Assembly: GCA_016199585.1 (NCBI GenBank)
Contig: JACQGM010000133.1
Coordinates: 1-35,582 of the forward strand
DNA: 35,582 bases
Reading direction: 5' to 3'
DNA from: Armatimonadota bacterium
GTDB lineage: Bacteria > Armatimonadota > JAAZEB01
Shown piece by piece: positions 18,949 through 27,716 of the stretch. A program made the position numbers and the translations under genes. The notes under the pieces were generated by a model, which did not search any database, was not told where the DNA came from, and saw only the letters and a program-made list of their open reading frames with translations. Position 1 is the first letter of the stretch. Each line of letters starts with the position of its first letter.

Positions 18949-19958
18949 TCCCCTCGAAGGAGAGACTGGCGGAGCTGATCGGCCGGCTGGGAGGCCGCCG
19001 CGCCCTGGTCCTCGGCGACCTGATGCTGGATGAGTACGTCACCGGGGTGGTCAGCCGCATCTCGCCCGAAGCGCCGGTGCCGGTGGTGGAGGTGGATCTC
19101 GACCGGCACACCGACACCCCCGGCGGCGCCGGGAACGTGGCCCACAACCTGCGGGCGCTCGGCGCCGAGGTGCGCGTCCTGGGTGTCGTGGGGGCGGACG
19201 CCCCGGGGGAGGTCCTGCGCCGCCGGCTGGACGACACGGGAGTGGACACGAGCGGCGTGCTGGTGGATGACACCCGCCCCACCACCGTGAAGACGCGCAT
19301 CATCGCCCACAGCCAGCAGGTGGTGCGCGTGGACCGCGAGTGCCGCGAGCCGCTCGCCGATGATGTGGCGGGCCGCCTCCTCGCTCTTCTGGAGGAGCAG
19401 TTGGCGCGGGGCGCCGACGCGCTCCTCATCTCCGACTACGACAAGGGCATCGCTCGGGGCACCCTCGCCGAGGCGGCGATCCGCGCCTGCGCCCGGCGGC
19501 GCGTTCCGGCGACGGCCAACCCGAAGCCCCCGAACCTCGGCCGCTTCCAGGGGGCCGCGGTCGTCGTGCTCAACCACCTGGAGGCCGAGGCGGCCTGCGG
19601 ATGCCGCCTTCGCGACGAGGGGGAGATCCGCGCGGCTGCGGAGGCGCTGCGGGCACGCCTCGACCTCGGCGCCCTGCTGGTCACCCGCGGCGCCCTCGGC
19701 ACGCTCCTCGTCGAGCCCGGGGGCGTCGCCCACGCGAGTCCGGCCGTGCCGGTGCCGGTCTACGACGTGGTCGGGGCCGGGGATACCGCCTTCAGCGCGC
19801 TCACCCTGGCGCTGGCGGCGGGCGCCGCGCCGGTGGAGGCCGCCGCGCTGGCGAACCTCGCCGGGGGGGCGGTGGTTCGCAAGGCCGGCACGGCCGTGGT
19901 GGGCCCCGAGGAGCTGCGGGAGATGCTGGGCGGCCGAGCGGGAGGAGACGAGTGGTGA
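18945..19958 (+). CDS. rfaE1: D-glycero-beta-D-manno-heptose-7-phosphate kinase (RfaE domain I, PfkB family)
   Basis: ALVLGDLMLDEYVTGVVSRISPEAPVPVVEV...PGGAGNVAHNLRALG...VVGAGDTAFSALTLALAAGA; GTGA overlap with upstream gene. Confidence 0.92.
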   Translation: MIPSKERLAELIGRLGGRRALVLGDLMLDEYVTGVVSRISPEAPVPVVEVDLDRHTDTPGGAGNVAHNLRALGAEVRVLGVVGADAPGEVLRRRLDDTGVDTSGVLVDDTRPTTVKTRIIAHSQQVVRVDRECREPLADDVAGRLLALLEEQLARGADALLISDYDKGIARGTLAEAAIRACARRRVPATANPKPPNLGRFQGAAVVVLNHLEAEAACGCRLRDEGEIRAAAEALRARLDLGALLVTRGALGTLLVEPGGVAHASPAVPVPVYDVVGAGDTAFSALTLALAAGAAPVEAAALANLAGGAVVRKAGTAVVGPEELREMLGGRAGGDEW

Positions 19959-20434
19959 CGACCAAGATCCTGAGCCGGGAGGCGCTGGCGGCGTGGTGCC
20001 GGCGGGCGAGAGAGGCGCGGCTGCGCCTGGTGTTCACCAACGGCTGCTTCGACCTGCTCCACGTCGGGCACGTGCGCTACCTGCAAGCGGCGCGCGCCCT
20101 GGGGGACCGGCTGGTCGTCGGCCTCAATGACGACGGCTCCGTCACGCGCCTCAAAGGCCCCACCCGGCCGCTCGTGCCCGCGGCGGAGCGCGCCGAGATG
20201 CTGGCCGCCCTCGCGTGCGTGGACGCCGTCTGCCTCTTCCCGGAGGACCGGCCGGACGACCTGATCGGCATCGTCCGGCCCGATGTTCACGTGAAAGGGG
20301 GGGACTACCGGAAGGAAGACCTCCAGGAGGCCCCCCTCGTGGAATCACTGGGCGGGGAAGTTCGGATCGTTCCCCTGGTGGAGGGGCGGTCCACCACGGC
20401 GATTGTCCGGCGCATCCTGGAGGGGTGCCGGTGA
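19952..20434 (+). CDS. rfaE2: D-glycero-beta-D-manno-heptose 1-phosphate adenylyltransferase (RfaE domain II)
   Basis: LVFTNGCFDLLHVGHVRYLQAARALGDRLVVGLNDDGSVTRLKGPTRP...GGDYRKEDL...STTAIVRRI; start trimmed to GTG 19952 after GGAGGAG. Confidence 0.93.
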   Translation: MVTTKILSREALAAWCRRAREARLRLVFTNGCFDLLHVGHVRYLQAARALGDRLVVGLNDDGSVTRLKGPTRPLVPAAERAEMLAALACVDAVCLFPEDRPDDLIGIVRPDVHVKGGDYRKEDLQEAPLVESLGGEVRIVPLVEGRSTTAIVRRILEGCR

Positions 20435-20719
20435 GGGGCGGAGCGGCATCCAGGGGAGCCGGGCGAGGGTGGGGATGCGCACCCGGACGGCTCCCACGCC
20501 GCCCGGTGTTCGGTGTTTGCTCGAGCATGCAGGGAAACGCCCGTGGATCCCGAACTAGGGAGAGTGGACGCCCGGCACGGTGGCTCCGGAGCGTGCGGCC
20601 GGGCCGGAAGCGCCGTCTCGGTCCTGGCTCCGGCGCGCCGGGCGGAGGCGCTCGGGCGCAGACGCGCGGAGGCGGCTCGCCTGCCTGATTGATGGCCGCC
20701 CGACCTGGCGCCGGGCGCG

Positions 20720-22513
20720 GTGGATGGGACCATGCCTTTCCTGGTAAGCTTCGCCCTCACGGCGCTCTTGACTCCGATAGTGATCGCCCTGGCCCGCCGC
20801 GTGGGTTGGATTGATAAGCCGCGCGCAGACCGGTGGCACCGGAAGCCGACCGCCCTCATGGGCGGCATCGCGATCTTCCTGGGCGCACTGGCGGGCTGGA
20901 TGGCGTTCGTGGACCGGACGGCGCTGGACTCCTTCCTCGTGCCCGCCGTCGCCATCTTCTTGCTCGGCGTTCTCGACGACCGCATCGGCCTGAAGCCTCA
21001 CCTGAAGCTCATCGGGCAGGTGGCCGCCGCCGTGTGGGTCGCCCAGGCGGTCCGCTTCGAGGGACTGCCCCCCCTCCTGTCGCTTCCCATCGTGATGCTA
21101 TGGATGGTGGGCATCACCAACGCCATCAACCTGCTGGACAACATGGACGGCCTGGCCGCCGGCGTCTCGGCGATCTCCGGGTTGGCGATGGCCGTCCTCT
21201 GCGCCCTGGATGGCGACCAGGGCCTGGCAGCGGCGCTGCTGGCCCTGGTGGGAGCGTGCGCCGGCTTCCTCATCTACAACTTCAACCCGGCCAAGGTCTT
21301 CATGGGGGACTGCGGCAGCATGTTCCTCGGGTTCTCACTGGCGTCGCTCGCGCTCTATGGCAGCCGCACGGGCGCCTCCAGTCTGGCCATCTCCCTGCTC
21401 GTCCCGGTCGCCATCCTGGCCATTCCGATCTTCGATACGACGCTGGTATCCATCGTGCGCACGCTGCACGGCCGGTCCATATCGCAGGGCGGGCGCGACC
21501 ATTCCTCCCACCGGCTGGTCGCCCTCGGGCTGAGCGAGCGGGGCACCGTGTTGGTCCTGTATGGGCTGACCGGCCTGTTCGGGGGCGTGGCGCTGCTGTC
21601 GAAGACGCTCGCGCCGCTGGCGGTATGCCTGATCGCCACCGTCCTCTTCGTGGTGCTGCTCTTGCTGGGGATCTTCCTCGGCTTCCTGAAGGTGTACCCG
21701 GAAGAGGCGCAGGTGCCGCCGCGCATCAAGGCGATCGGCGGCACGCTCCTCTACAAGCGGCAACTGCTGCAGGTGCTGCTGGACATGGTGCTCATCCCGG
21801 TGGCCTTCATCGGCGCGCACCTCCTGCGCTACGAGGGAGCGCCCCCGATGGCGACGGCGGAGGTGTTGCCGGAGGTGCTGCCGATGGTGCTGGTGGCGAA
21901 GCTGCTCTCCATGGCGCTCTGTCGGGGGTACGGCGGCGTCTGGCGCCACGCCGGGATGGATGACGCGCTGCGGGCCGGCACCGGGTCTACCGTCGGCTCG
22001 CTGTTGAGCGCCGCGCTCCTGATGCTCACCGGCGTGCTGCCCCCTGTTTCCCGGGCCGCGCTGGTCATTGATTGGCTCCTTTTCAGTGTTCTGGCGGCGG
22101 GGGTCCGGCTGGGCTACGCGGCGCTCGTGGCCCTCTTCGCCCGGGTGTCGCCGCAGAACTCTCCCCGCGTCGTCATCCTGGGGGCGGGGCCACAGGGGCT
22201 TTCGCTGGTGCAGGAGTTGCGCCATCCACTCGCCCTGCAGCGCGCCGAGGTGGTGGGCATCCTGGATGACGACCGGAGCAAGCACGGGCGGCTGGCCAAC
22301 GGCGTGCCGATCCTGGGGCCGCTCTCCATGCTGCCGGAGCTGATTGACGCGCAGGGCGTCAACCGCTGCGTGCTCGGCGTGGCCGCAGACACCGAAGCCG
22401 GCCGGAGCATCCTGGCGCTCTGCCGGGAGAAGGGCATCGCCCTGGGAAACGGACACCATCGCGATCGACCGGAAGCACTCTCTCCCTCTGCTGCGCGCCA
22501 GAGGCATTCCTGA
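20720..22513 (+). CDS. WecA/MraY-like undecaprenyl-phosphate GlcNAc-1-phosphate transferase fused to a FlaA1/CapD N-terminal-like membrane plus nucleotide-binding region, lacking an SDR catalytic domain; C-terminus probably frameshifted
   Basis: GGIAIFLG, NLLDNMDGLAAG, FNPAKVFMGDCGSMFLGF, GGRDHSSHRLV of WecA-type enzymes; then TM segments and SPRVVILGAGPQGLSLVQELR...VVGILDDDRSKHGRLANGVPILG. Confidence 0.85.
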   Translation: MDGTMPFLVSFALTALLTPIVIALARRVGWIDKPRADRWHRKPTALMGGIAIFLGALAGWMAFVDRTALDSFLVPAVAIFLLGVLDDRIGLKPHLKLIGQVAAAVWVAQAVRFEGLPPLLSLPIVMLWMVGITNAINLLDNMDGLAAGVSAISGLAMAVLCALDGDQGLAAALLALVGACAGFLIYNFNPAKVFMGDCGSMFLGFSLASLALYGSRTGASSLAISLLVPVAILAIPIFDTTLVSIVRTLHGRSISQGGRDHSSHRLVALGLSERGTVLVLYGLTGLFGGVALLSKTLAPLAVCLIATVLFVVLLLLGIFLGFLKVYPEEAQVPPRIKAIGGTLLYKRQLLQVLLDMVLIPVAFIGAHLLRYEGAPPMATAEVLPEVLPMVLVAKLLSMALCRGYGGVWRHAGMDDALRAGTGSTVGSLLSAALLMLTGVLPPVSRAALVIDWLLFSVLAAGVRLGYAALVALFARVSPQNSPRVVILGAGPQGLSLVQELRHPLALQRAEVVGILDDDRSKHGRLANGVPILGPLSMLPELIDAQGVNRCVLGVAADTEAGRSILALCREKGIALGNGHHRDRPEALSPSAARQRHS

Positions 22514-22538
22514 GCATTCCTGGAAGGACCCTGACCCA

Positions 22539-23513
<975 letters not shown>

Positions 23514-23543
23514 GCTCGCCCCGTCTCCGCGGTAGCTAAGGGC

Positions 23544-24350
23544 TTGATCGCCATGCGCAATAGATCCCACGGTGGCATTCGGCCGGCGGCGCGGCGGGCG
23601 CACCCCCGCGCGCGCCGGGCAGCGGTGTTGTGGTCCCTCCTGACGTTCGGCAGCGCCCCCGGCCTCCTCGCGGCTCCCGGCCTCAGCGGGGAGCCGGGCC
23701 TCGTGTTCGTGCCGACCGCCGACCCCGTGCCGCGCGGCCAGTACTCCGTCGGCATCAACGTCGCCGAGAGAGCCTTCCGTCCCTACCCGAGTTCCGAGAA
23801 GGATACCATCGTCCACTTCTTGAACGTGGGGCTGGCTCCGGCGCTGGACGTCACGGTGAGGGTGACGAGCTTCGATGGCAAGCCGTTCGCGCGCTACTAC
23901 CGCCCGGGGGAGTGGGCTGATTTCACCAACAAGTGGGGCTACCCGCTCGGCGGCTACATGGTGGACCGATCCATCGGCGCGCGGCTCCGGGTGCTGCGAC
24001 AGCAAGGCCTGCGGCCGGCGGTGGCCCTGGGAACGCGGGATCCGACCGGCACTCAGATGCTCTCCGCCGAGTACGCCGTCGGGAGCTGGCGGTTTCCGAA
24101 CCCGGCGGATGCCGCCGCGCCGGGCGTGCGCTGGGGCATCCACGTCGGGACGGGCACCGGACGGCTCAGCGGCGTGTTCGCCGGCCTGGAGTGCCAGCCC
24201 ACGCCCTGGCTCAGTCTGTCGGTGGAGAGGGCACTGGGTGACACCCATCTGGGCGCGCACTGGCGCATCACCCGACGGCTGCAGCTCCAGCCGGTCCTGC
24301 TCGGCATGCGCCGGTTCGGGGGCGGGATGGTCTACACGTCGTCACTGTAG
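23544..24350 (+). CDS. YjbH-like exopolysaccharide-associated outer-membrane beta-barrel protein
   Basis: N-terminal signal-like hydrophobic stretch, LSGEPGLVFVPTADPVPRGQYSVGINV, alternating beta pattern; start may be ATG 23553. Confidence 0.6.
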   Translation: MIAMRNRSHGGIRPAARRAHPRARRAAVLWSLLTFGSAPGLLAAPGLSGEPGLVFVPTADPVPRGQYSVGINVAERAFRPYPSSEKDTIVHFLNVGLAPALDVTVRVTSFDGKPFARYYRPGEWADFTNKWGYPLGGYMVDRSIGARLRVLRQQGLRPAVALGTRDPTGTQMLSAEYAVGSWRFPNPADAAAPGVRWGIHVGTGTGRLSGVFAGLECQPTPWLSLSVERALGDTHLGAHWRITRRLQLQPVLLGMRRFGGGMVYTSSL

Positions 24351-24361
24351 CCGCGCGAGAC

Positions 24362-24577
24362 TCATCGCAGGGAGAGCACGGCCGCCCCCCGCCGGCTCCG
24401 AAGGCGCGGACGGCGGTCCGTATCAGGCTGATTCCGGACACTTTGGTGACGTGGCGGTGGATCCGCGCGGCGCGGCGCCTTGCCCTCGCCGCCACAGAGC
24501 CAGCACACTTCCCCACCCTCTTCGCTGCACACCACCCCGGTGCCTGCGCAGCGCCAGCATCGTTCTCCAGTATCCAT
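24362..24577 (-). CDS. Small protein with two CXXCXGXG motifs (DnaJ-type zinc-finger-like)
   Basis: MDTGERCWRCAGTGVVCSEEGGEVCWLCGGEGK; AGAGGTGACGGC precedes the ATG on the minus strand. Confidence 0.5.
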   Translation of the reverse strand: MDTGERCWRCAGTGVVCSEEGGEVCWLCGGEGKAPRRADPPPRHQSVRNQPDTDRRPRLRSRRGAAVLSLR

Positions 24578-24727
24578 GCCGTCACCTCTGCGGGGATGGT
24601 CTCATCGCAGTTGCCACCATCGCGCTCTCCCCTAGTATCCCCTCTCCGCGCGCATCCCAAACGCCCGGATCTACTCAGCCCGGACACCCGGGCGCGGGGC
24701 AGCTTCCGCACCGTCGAGAGGCAAGAC

Positions 24728-24762
24728 GCCCGCGGAAGCCGGGGATCCCGGCCTCCGCGGGC
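24728..24762. terminator. Strong GC hairpin GCCCGCGGAAGCCGGG-GAT-CCCGGCCTCCGCGGGC, downstream of the minus-strand lipoprotein gene
   Basis: 16-bp stem with a single mismatch. Confidence 0.6.
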
Positions 24763-24841
24763 GCCTGCGCTATCGGGTGTCGAAGAGGGCGCGGCTCGAA
24801 CCGGACGTCACTCCGGGCCCGGGCCGCAGACACCTCCGGCC

Positions 24842-25453
24842 TCAGGCTTCGTGAGTGAGCAGGAAGTTGTCCCACCACTCCTGGTAAGCGGCATCCTCGG
24901 GCCCGAGCGCGTTGAAGTGACGGCCGAAGGTCAGCGTCCAGCGCGCTACGAAGCCATCCGTGCCATAGGTCACCTCGTTGAAGATATCGTGCTCGGTGGT
25001 CATGTAGCGGAAGTGGATCATCTCGTCCAGCATCACGATCGCCAGGTGGCGCGGCGGCATGGCGAGCCAAACCGTCTGGTCAATGTAGATGTTACCGTCG
25101 GCGAAGTTCGCCGCGCCATCCAGACGGCTCACCCCGAACGGGTTGTTCTCGGGGGCGCTGAAGTCCATCGGGCGTATCCGATTCTGCGACCAGAACATGC
25201 GGCCGTAATCGCCCCAGTCTTTCATCTCCACGGCATCAAGGATATCGAAGACCTCCATCATGATCCGCGTGCGCTCGGCGGCGCCTTGCTCCGCGGCGCG
25301 GTCACCCAACCCCAGCGCCCCGGAGCCACAGCCACCCATCAAGACGGCCCCGGCAAGAAGAACGCTCAGGGAGAGCAGCGCTCCCCGGCGCGGTCGTTTC
25401 CTCCCGGCGCCGCCCCGGTGGTCCCTACCCGGCGTCCAGCCCAAACGCTCCAT
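24842..25453 (-). CDS. Putative lipoprotein of unknown function
   Basis: Start trimmed to MERLGWTP...; basic N-region, hydrophobic segment and lipobox LMGGC. Conserved-looking body (IDQTVWLAMPPRHLAIVMLDEMIHFRYM) but no recognised family. Confidence 0.65.
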   Translation of the reverse strand: MERLGWTPGRDHRGGAGRKRPRRGALLSLSVLLAGAVLMGGCGSGALGLGDRAAEQGAAERTRIMMEVFDILDAVEMKDWGDYGRMFWSQNRIRPMDFSAPENNPFGVSRLDGAANFADGNIYIDQTVWLAMPPRHLAIVMLDEMIHFRYMTTEHDIFNEVTYGTDGFVARWTLTFGRHFNALGPEDAAYQEWWDNFLLTHEA

Positions 25454-25824
25454 CACGTCGGTCCCTCCCCCACTGGCGAATCTCGGCGCCCCCGCGAGCG
25501 AACGGGCACCCGGCACTCCACACTGCGGCCACCCCTTTGCAGCCTCTCGCTCGTCAGGCTCGCACGTGTGTGTCATTCCGGTCTGCACGCATCGTGCCGT
25601 ACGGCGACGGCAGCGCGGAGCGGGTATCGGCAAGGGAGAGCAGCGGGATCCGGGGCCGCGCGCCAGGGGGCGGACCCGGTTGAATCAGGGAATCCACTGA
25701 TGGACGGTCTCGGGGAGAAGTCTTAGAATGGGAGAGGTGGGCGTGCGGCCCGCAGCAGCGCCCCGCCGGCGCCCGCCGCCGGCCAGCACGCGGGGCGCGC
25801 ACTACCATTGAGGGAGGGACAACC

Positions 25825-27078
25825 TTGATTGATATTACCAAGCTCTTCTGCGACCGGGATACTACGGGAGATCCCCTGCGCTACGGACACCGCCGCGGGG
25901 CGGATCACGGAAGCCCTCATCGCACCGAGGGCAAGGGGCACGAGGTGCCGCGCTCGGCAGCGGAGCGCCGCCCCGTCGTCGCCTGGAACACCACGCGGCG
26001 CTGCAACCTCGCCTGCGTACACTGCTATACGGACTCTTACAACAAGCGCTACCCCGGTGAGCTGACCACCGAAGAGGGCAAGGCGCTCATCGATGACCTG
26101 GCCGCGTTCGGCGTCCCGGCGCTGCTCCTCTCCGGCGGCGAGCCGCTCGTCCGCAAGGACCTCTTCGAGCTCGCCGCGCACGCCCGCGCCCGGGGACTGC
26201 GCATCACGCTCTCCACCAACGGCACGCTGATCAACGAAGCGAACGCCCAACGCATCCGCGAGGCCGGGTTCAGCTACGTCGGCATCTCCCTCGACGGCCT
26301 CGGCGAGACGAACGACCGCTTCCGCGGCATGGAGGGTGCCTTCGACCTCGCCCTGCGCGGCGTCCGCAATTGCACGGCGGTGGACCAGAAGGTCGGCCTG
26401 CGGCTCACGCTCACCCGGCGCAACTACCAGGATCTGCACGGTGTCTTCGACTTCATCGAGGCCGAGGGGATCCAGCGCGCCTGCTTCTACCACCTCGTCT
26501 ACGCCGGCCGCGGCAGCGAGATGGCCCACGACGACCTGAGCCACGCCGAGTCCCGACGCGCCATGGATATCATCCTCCAGCGCACCCTCGACTTCCACGA
26601 GCGCGGCTTGCACAAGGATATCCTGACCGTGGACAACCACGTGGATGGTCCCTACCTCTACCTGAAGCTGCGCCAGACCGACCCCGAGCGCGCCGAGCGC
26701 GTGCGCGGCCTCCTGGAATGGAACGGCGGCGGCGCCAACTCCTCGGGGGTCGGCTTCGGAAACATCGATCCCGTCGGGAACGTCCACCCGGATCAGTTCT
26801 GGCAAGGGCACACCTTCGGCAACGTGCGCGACCGCAAGTTCAGCGAGATCTGGACCGACACGAGCGACCCGCTGATGGCCGGACTGAAGAACCGCCTGCC
26901 GCTGCTCAAGGGGAAGTGCCGCGACTGCAAGTTCCTCAGCATGTGCGGCGGCAGCTTCCGCGTGCGCGCCCTCTCCGTCACCGGCGACCCCTGGGCGCCG
27001 GATCCCGCCTGCTACCTCAGCGAGCGGGAGGCGACCACCGGCAGTCTCGACGCCGAGCCCGCCGCCACCGCCGCCTGA
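25825..27078 (+). CDS. ahbC: Radical SAM/SPASM-type protein, AhbC (12,18-didecarboxysiroheme deacetylase)/NirJ-like
   Basis: MIDITKLFCD...GDPLRYG N-terminus, CNLACVHCYTDS (CX3CX2C), LLSGGEPL, C-terminal CRDCKFLSMCGGSFRVRALSVTGDPWAPDPACYL; TTG start after GGGAGGG. Confidence 0.75.
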   Translation: MIDITKLFCDRDTTGDPLRYGHRRGADHGSPHRTEGKGHEVPRSAAERRPVVAWNTTRRCNLACVHCYTDSYNKRYPGELTTEEGKALIDDLAAFGVPALLLSGGEPLVRKDLFELAAHARARGLRITLSTNGTLINEANAQRIREAGFSYVGISLDGLGETNDRFRGMEGAFDLALRGVRNCTAVDQKVGLRLTLTRRNYQDLHGVFDFIEAEGIQRACFYHLVYAGRGSEMAHDDLSHAESRRAMDIILQRTLDFHERGLHKDILTVDNHVDGPYLYLKLRQTDPERAERVRGLLEWNGGGANSSGVGFGNIDPVGNVHPDQFWQGHTFGNVRDRKFSEIWTDTSDPLMAGLKNRLPLLKGKCRDCKFLSMCGGSFRVRALSVTGDPWAPDPACYLSEREATTGSLDAEPAATAA

Positions 27079-27330
27079 ACCCGGTTCGCGCCGCCGGCCC
27101 GGGCCACGAGCCCGGGCCCGGCCGCCGGGCGCCCCCGGATTCCCGCACGCCTCCGGCGCCCCTCCGCGCCCGCGAGCCCGCCGCAGGCGCCCCTCACCAG
27201 CCCCATCGCCGTGCGCCGGCCCCCCGGTCGCTTCCCCACCCGCCCGCCGGGCCGCTTCCTCCGCCCCGTAAGGGCAAACTCCTATTCACGCTAGGAACAA
27301 TCCCCTACGATCTTTCAGGAACTACACCGA

Positions 27331-27359
27331 TAGACACTCAACCGCTCGTATGTTACACT
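27331..27359 (+). promoter_or_regulatory. Candidate sigma70-like promoter: TAGACA - 17 bp - TACACT with extended -10 TGT
   Basis: TAGACA 27331-27336, TACACT 27354-27359, TG at 27351-27352, in a locally AT-richer segment. Confidence 0.45.
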
Positions 27360-27370
27360 CCGGGCAGATT

Positions 27371-27386
27371 TGTGAGATACGTCACA
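27371..27386. promoter_or_regulatory. CRP/FNR-family operator-like palindrome TGTGA-GATACG-TCACA
   Basis: Perfect TGTGA-N6-TCACA half-sites, flanks extend the dyad (TTTGTGA/TCACAAA). Confidence 0.6.
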
Positions 27387-27716
27387 AAGCCACTGGACCC
27401 CGGACCCTCTTAGGCCGGTTGCACGCATGGGACTCCGTCGCTGCCGCGGAGTCCGGGAGGGCCGGCGGGGGGCGGGGAGCCAGGCTACGGGGAGAGAACC
27501 GCGCACGAACGCATCAGACCTTCACCATCCAGGGAATTGCCTATCGCCTGCCAGGCAGACTCCGCACTGCAACTACGGGTTGTTCCTGAGGGATCTGGTC
27601 CCGGCGTTCTCAGGGCGATCCCCGGGAATCGGCGCCGTCGAGGCGCCGCCGAGCCGGCTGAAGACGCGGTGCGCGGTGCGGGGGGCAGCCCTCGTTCAAA
27701 GTAAGGAGGGATCGGG

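Noticed and set aside
22444-22450. GGGAAAC as a canonical -1 programmed frameshift heptamer
   Set aside because: It is in the correct phase for -1 slippage, but the open, protein-like frame and the downstream epimerase are in the +1 frame, so -1 PRF does not explain the locus.
24443-25726. 427-aa plus-strand ORF
   Set aside because: Runs opposite the lipoprotein gene, which has a signal peptide and lipobox; the plus frame shows no domain features.
27400-27716. c-di-GMP or cobalamin riboswitch in the cytochrome leader
   Set aside because: Short similarities (e.g. GAGCCAGGCTACGGG) do not assemble into either consensus.
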